DNA of 64,000 nt from Betaproteobacteria bacterium (lineage in GTDB: Bacteria; Pseudomonadota; Gammaproteobacteria; Burkholderiales; Ga0077523): the NCBI GenBank assembly GCA_016125475.1, contig WGLR01000002.1, positions 1 through 64,000 on the forward strand, written 5' to 3'. Positions within the stretch are counted from its first letter, which is position 1. Each line of letters begins with the position of its first letter. Below the pieces are notes generated by a model. That model saw only the letters and a list, made by a program, of their open reading frames with translations. It did no database searches and had not been told where the DNA came from. Shown here in pieces: positions 61,172 through 64,000 of the stretch. The translations under genes were made by a program, and so were the position numbers.

Positions 61172-62125
61172 ATGCCGATCCTCCCGTTCGCGAGCCAGTT
61201 CCTCGAAACCCTCCTCGCCGTCCTCGCGGCGCCCCTGCTCATCGGCTGGGTCAACCAGTGCCGGGCCTGGCTGCAGAACCGCTCCGCGCCGGGGCTCCTG
61301 CAACCCTACCGCGTGATCCGGAAGCTCTTCCGCAAGGAAAGCGTGCTTGCGCAGAACGCCTCGCCACTGTTCCGGCTCACGCCCTACGTCGTGTTCGGGT
61401 CCATGATCCTGGCCGTCAGCATCGTGCCGCTGGTCGCGACGGGGCTGCCGCTGTCGCCGGTCGCGGACGTGATCGCGCTCGTGGGGCTGCTTGCGTTCGC
61501 CCGGGTCTTCATGGCGCTTGCCGCGATGGACGTCGGCACGGCGTTCGGCTCGCTGGGCGCGCGGCGCGAGATGCTCGTCGCCGCGCTCGCGGAGCCCGCG
61601 CTGCTCATGGTCTTCTTCATGCCGTCCCTGATCGCGCAGTCGACGTCGCTCACGACGATCGTCGAGACCCTCGCGCACCGGCCGTTCGCGCTGTACCCGA
61701 GTCTCGCCTTCGCCGCGGTGGCATTCGTGATGGTGCTCCTGGCCGAGAACGCACGGATCCCGATCGACAACCCTGCGACGCACCTCGAACTCACCATGAT
61801 CCACGAGGCGATGATCCTCGAGTATTCCGGCCGGCATCTCGCGCTCATGGAGTGGGCACACGCGCTCAAGCTCGTGATCTATTTCACGATCGGGATCGCG
61901 CTCTTCCTGCCCTGGGGAATCGCCGAGGCCGGAAACTGGATCGCGATCCCGCTCGCCATCGTCGCACTGGCCGTCAAGCTCGCGGTCGGCGGCGCCGCGC
62001 TGGCCGTGCTCGAATCGGTCTCGGTGAAGCTGCGCATCTTCCGTGCTCCGGAGTTCCTCGCGACGGCATTCCTGCTCGCGGTGCTCGGCATGCTGACGCA
62101 CGTGTTGCTGGGAGCCGGGACATGA
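61172..62125 (+). CDS. hyfC: Hydrogenase-4 component C-like (HyfC; NuoH homologue)
   Basis: 317 residues with eight or so helices. NuoH-family features are IGWVNQCRAWLQNRSAPGLLQPYRVIRKLFRK, the charged loop DVGTAFGSLGARREMLVA with its conserved Glu/Arg, and NPATHLELTMIHEAM. It connects the hydrophilic catalytic module to the antiporter-like subunits. It starts 6 bp after hyfB. Confidence 0.9.
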   Translation: MPILPFASQFLETLLAVLAAPLLIGWVNQCRAWLQNRSAPGLLQPYRVIRKLFRKESVLAQNASPLFRLTPYVVFGSMILAVSIVPLVATGLPLSPVADVIALVGLLAFARVFMALAAMDVGTAFGSLGARREMLVAALAEPALLMVFFMPSLIAQSTSLTTIVETLAHRPFALYPSLAFAAVAFVMVLLAENARIPIDNPATHLELTMIHEAMILEYSGRHLALMEWAHALKLVIYFTIGIALFLPWGIAEAGNWIAIPLAIVALAVKLAVGGAALAVLESVSVKLRIFRAPEFLATAFLLAVLGMLTHVLLGAGT

Positions 62126-62150
62126 ATCCGCTCGCACGGGGAGGACGCCG

Positions 62151-62807
62151 GTGATCGTCACGGCGCAGGCCATCAACTTCATCGCGGCACTGCTCCTGCT
62201 CGTCGCGTTCGCGATGCTGTCCCAGCGCCGGATCCGGGCGCTGGTGAACCTGTTCGCCGTGCAGGGCGTGCTGCTGACCGCCTCGACACTGCTCACCGCG
62301 TCCGGCACGGGCCAGACACACCTCTACTACTCGGCGGCCCTCACCCTGATACTCAAGGTCTTCGTGCTCCCGTTGATCCTCCATCGCCTGGTGCGGCGGC
62401 TCCAGCTGACGGGTGATGTGGAAATGCTCATCAACACGGCCACGACCATGCTCGTGGGCATCGTGCTCGTGATCGTCGCGTTCAACCTCGCGCTGCCGAT
62501 CTCCGAGTTCGCCGGGACCATCACGCGCGGCACGCTCGGCATCGCGCTCGCGTGCGTGCTGCTCGCCTTCCTCATGATGATCACGCGGCGCAAGGCGGTC
62601 GCACAGGTGATCGGATTCCTGTCCATGGAAAACGGCCTGTTCTTCGCGGCGACCAGCATCACCTACGGCATGCCCATGGTGGTCGAACTCGGCATCGGGC
62701 TCGACGTGCTCGTGGGCACGTTCGTGTTCGGCGTGTTCTTCTTCCGGATTCGCGAGACCTTCGACAGTCTCGACATCCACCATCTCGAACGACTCCGGGA
62801 ACGCTGA
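62151..62807 (+). CDS. hyfE: Hydrogenase-4 component E-like (HyfE; NuoK-like)
   Basis: 218 residues starting at a GTG preceded by GGGGAGGA. About six helices, with the NuoK-related part at the C-terminus (VIGFLSMENGLFFAATSITYGMPMVVELG, with a membrane Glu). HyfE carries extra N-terminal helices relative to NuoK. The stop overlaps the hyfF start (ATGA-type overlap). No hyfD homologue is present between C and E. Confidence 0.88.
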   Translation: MIVTAQAINFIAALLLLVAFAMLSQRRIRALVNLFAVQGVLLTASTLLTASGTGQTHLYYSAALTLILKVFVLPLILHRLVRRLQLTGDVEMLINTATTMLVGIVLVIVAFNLALPISEFAGTITRGTLGIALACVLLAFLMMITRRKAVAQVIGFLSMENGLFFAATSITYGMPMVVELGIGLDVLVGTFVFGVFFFRIRETFDSLDIHHLERLRER

Positions 62808-64000
62808 TGTCGGAACTCGCCTTCCTGCTCGGAATTCCGCTGCTCGGTGCCGCGGCGCTCGCGTTCCGGGGCTCCCAGTACCGTGCGCCGGAAATGAACG
62901 CGATCCTGTCCGGACTGACGTTCCTGGCGGCCTGCGCGCTCACGGTCCGGATCATCAGCATCGGGCCGCGGACCGCGATGAACGAGCTGTTCTTCGTGGA
63001 CGCGTTCAACGTGTTCCTGGTCACCCTCACCGCCTTCATCGGTTTCACGACCGCGCTGTTCGGCACGCCCTACATGCGCGTCGAGCGGGATCGTGGCAAG
63101 GTCGGCGCGGGGGCGATGCGTCTCTACCACAGCATGTACCAGCTGTTCACGTTCACGATGCTCCTCGCGCTCACGACGAACAACATGGGCATCCTCTGGG
63201 TGGCGCTGGAAGGCGCGACGCTCGCCACCGTGCTGCTGGTGAGTCTCTACCGGACACCGGCGAGTCTCGAGGCCGCCTGGAAGTACTTCATACTGTGCGG
63301 CGTCGGTATCGCCCAGGCGCTTTTCGGCACCATCCTGCTCTACCTCGCAGCGTCCCGCGCGGGCGGCACGGGCGGGGAGGCGCTGCTCTGGACGCACCTG
63401 AACGCCGCGAAGGGCCAGCTCGAACCCTCCGTCGTCGCCATCGCATTCGTGTTCCTGCTGGTGGGCTACGGCACGAAGGTGGGCCTCGCCCCGCTGCACA
63501 ACTGGCTGCCCGACGCGCACGCAGAGGGGCCGACGCCGATCTCGGCAGTGCTGTCCGGCCTGCTCCTGAACGTGGCCCTGTACGCGGTCATCCGCTGCAA
63601 GGTGCTCGCCGACGGCGCGCTCGGAACGCATCTCGCGGGCAACCTCATGATGGGCTTCGGACTGCTGACCGTGGTCCTGTCCGCGTTCTTTCTCGGGCGC
63701 CAGACGGACATCAAGCGCCTGTTTGCGTATTCGTCCATCGAACACATGGGTTTCATCACGTTCGCGTTCGGGATGGGCGGCGCCATCGCGAACTTCGCGG
63801 GGTTGCTGCACATGACGGTGCACTCGCTCACGAAGTCCGCGATCTTCTTCGCGGCCGGACACGCCGCCCAGAAGGCGGGCACCCAGAACATCGACGACAT
63901 CCGCGGACTCGTGCACATGAGCCCCGCGGTGGGCTGGGGCCTCATGATCGGCACGCTCGCGATCCTCGGGCTGCCACCGTTCGGCGTGTTCGCCGCGGAG
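62807..64000 (+). CDS. hyfF: Hydrogenase-4 component F-like (HyfF), truncated by window edge
   Basis: The first 398 codons of an antiporter-like subunit (usual length about 480-530). It shows LWVALEGATLATVLLVSLYR with the membrane Glu, KVGLAPLHNWLPDAHAEGP and KRLFAYSSIEHMGFITFAFG. The reading frame is open to the last base. In clusters of this kind the next genes encode the large and small NiFe-hydrogenase-like subunits (HyfG, HyfI), which would lie beyond the right edge. Without them I cannot tell whether this is a true hydrogenase or one of the related non-hydrogenase complexes. Confidence 0.88.
   Translation, partial: MSELAFLLGIPLLGAAALAFRGSQYRAPEMNAILSGLTFLAACALTVRIISIGPRTAMNELFFVDAFNVFLVTLTAFIGFTTALFGTPYMRVERDRGKVGAGAMRLYHSMYQLFTFTMLLALTTNNMGILWVALEGATLATVLLVSLYRTPASLEAAWKYFILCGVGIAQALFGTILLYLAASRAGGTGGEALLWTHLNAAKGQLEPSVVAIAFVFLLVGYGTKVGLAPLHNWLPDAHAEGPTPISAVLSGLLLNVALYAVIRCKVLADGALGTHLAGNLMMGFGLLTVVLSAFFLGRQTDIKRLFAYSSIEHMGFITFAFGMGGAIANFAGLLHMTVHSLTKSAIFFAAGHAAQKAGTQNIDDIRGLVHMSPAVGWGLMIGTLAILGLPPFGVFAAE

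Overview
The window is about 64 kb of GC-rich (my estimate is mid to upper 60s percent) Gram-negative chromosomal DNA. Several features fit a proteobacterium, most likely a betaproteobacterium: outer-membrane proteins (DUF481, PagL-like), TRAP transport, KUP, RecG, CbpA/CbpM, a chromosomal-type integron integrase and hairpin intergenic repeats carrying a GTGCGTAGGGTGCGC core. Nothing in the sequence fixes a genus.

Layout. 0-1.65 kb: an integron integrase gene with a LexA box, cut by a 242-bp element with 19-bp terminal inverted repeats that separates the catalytic tyrosine from the rest of the enzyme. 1.7-5.2 kb: a lactonase-like enzyme, a type II dehydroquinase-like protein and a secreted beta-propeller. 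5.2-13.5 kb: intergenic repeats, YidB, an SLC13 permease, an MscS channel with an OmpA-like partner, an EF-hand protein with a recent internal duplication, a DUF481 outer-membrane protein and a secreted phosphoesterase. 13.7-17.6 kb: a PagL-like deacylase, then a TusA / DsrE / TusA-MetE-fusion operon that looks like a sulfur-trafficking route to a core methionine synthase, and a GhrA-type reductase. 17.6-22.8 kb: an FHA protein and a complete TRAP transporter.

22.8-45.8 kb is the most remarkable region and lies entirely on the minus strand. It encodes a 4178-residue secreted protein made of roughly 155 short repeats with a C-terminal RTX-type secretion end. With it are a 1716-residue TPR protein carrying three glycosyltransferase modules, two SAM methyltransferases, and a PrtD/RsaD-type ABC exporter with its HlyD adaptor. 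The glycosyltransferase and the exporter each have an upstream sequence matching the flagellar sigma-28 promoter at exact spacing (TAAA-N15-GCCGTAAA). The giant gene has a poorer match with spacing one base longer. I infer a motility-linked, glycosylated giant surface fibre or S-layer-like protein with its own export and modification machinery. No TolC-type outer-membrane partner is in the window.

46-64 kb: tRNA-Ala(CGC) with promoter and terminator, an HtrA protease, a PLP aminotransferase, and a heat-shock island (CbpM/CbpA divergent from three small heat-shock proteins). These are followed by an uncharacterised YubB-like protein, KUP, RidA-RecG, and the start of a hydrogenase-4-type membrane complex (hyfB, C, E, F) that runs off the right edge.
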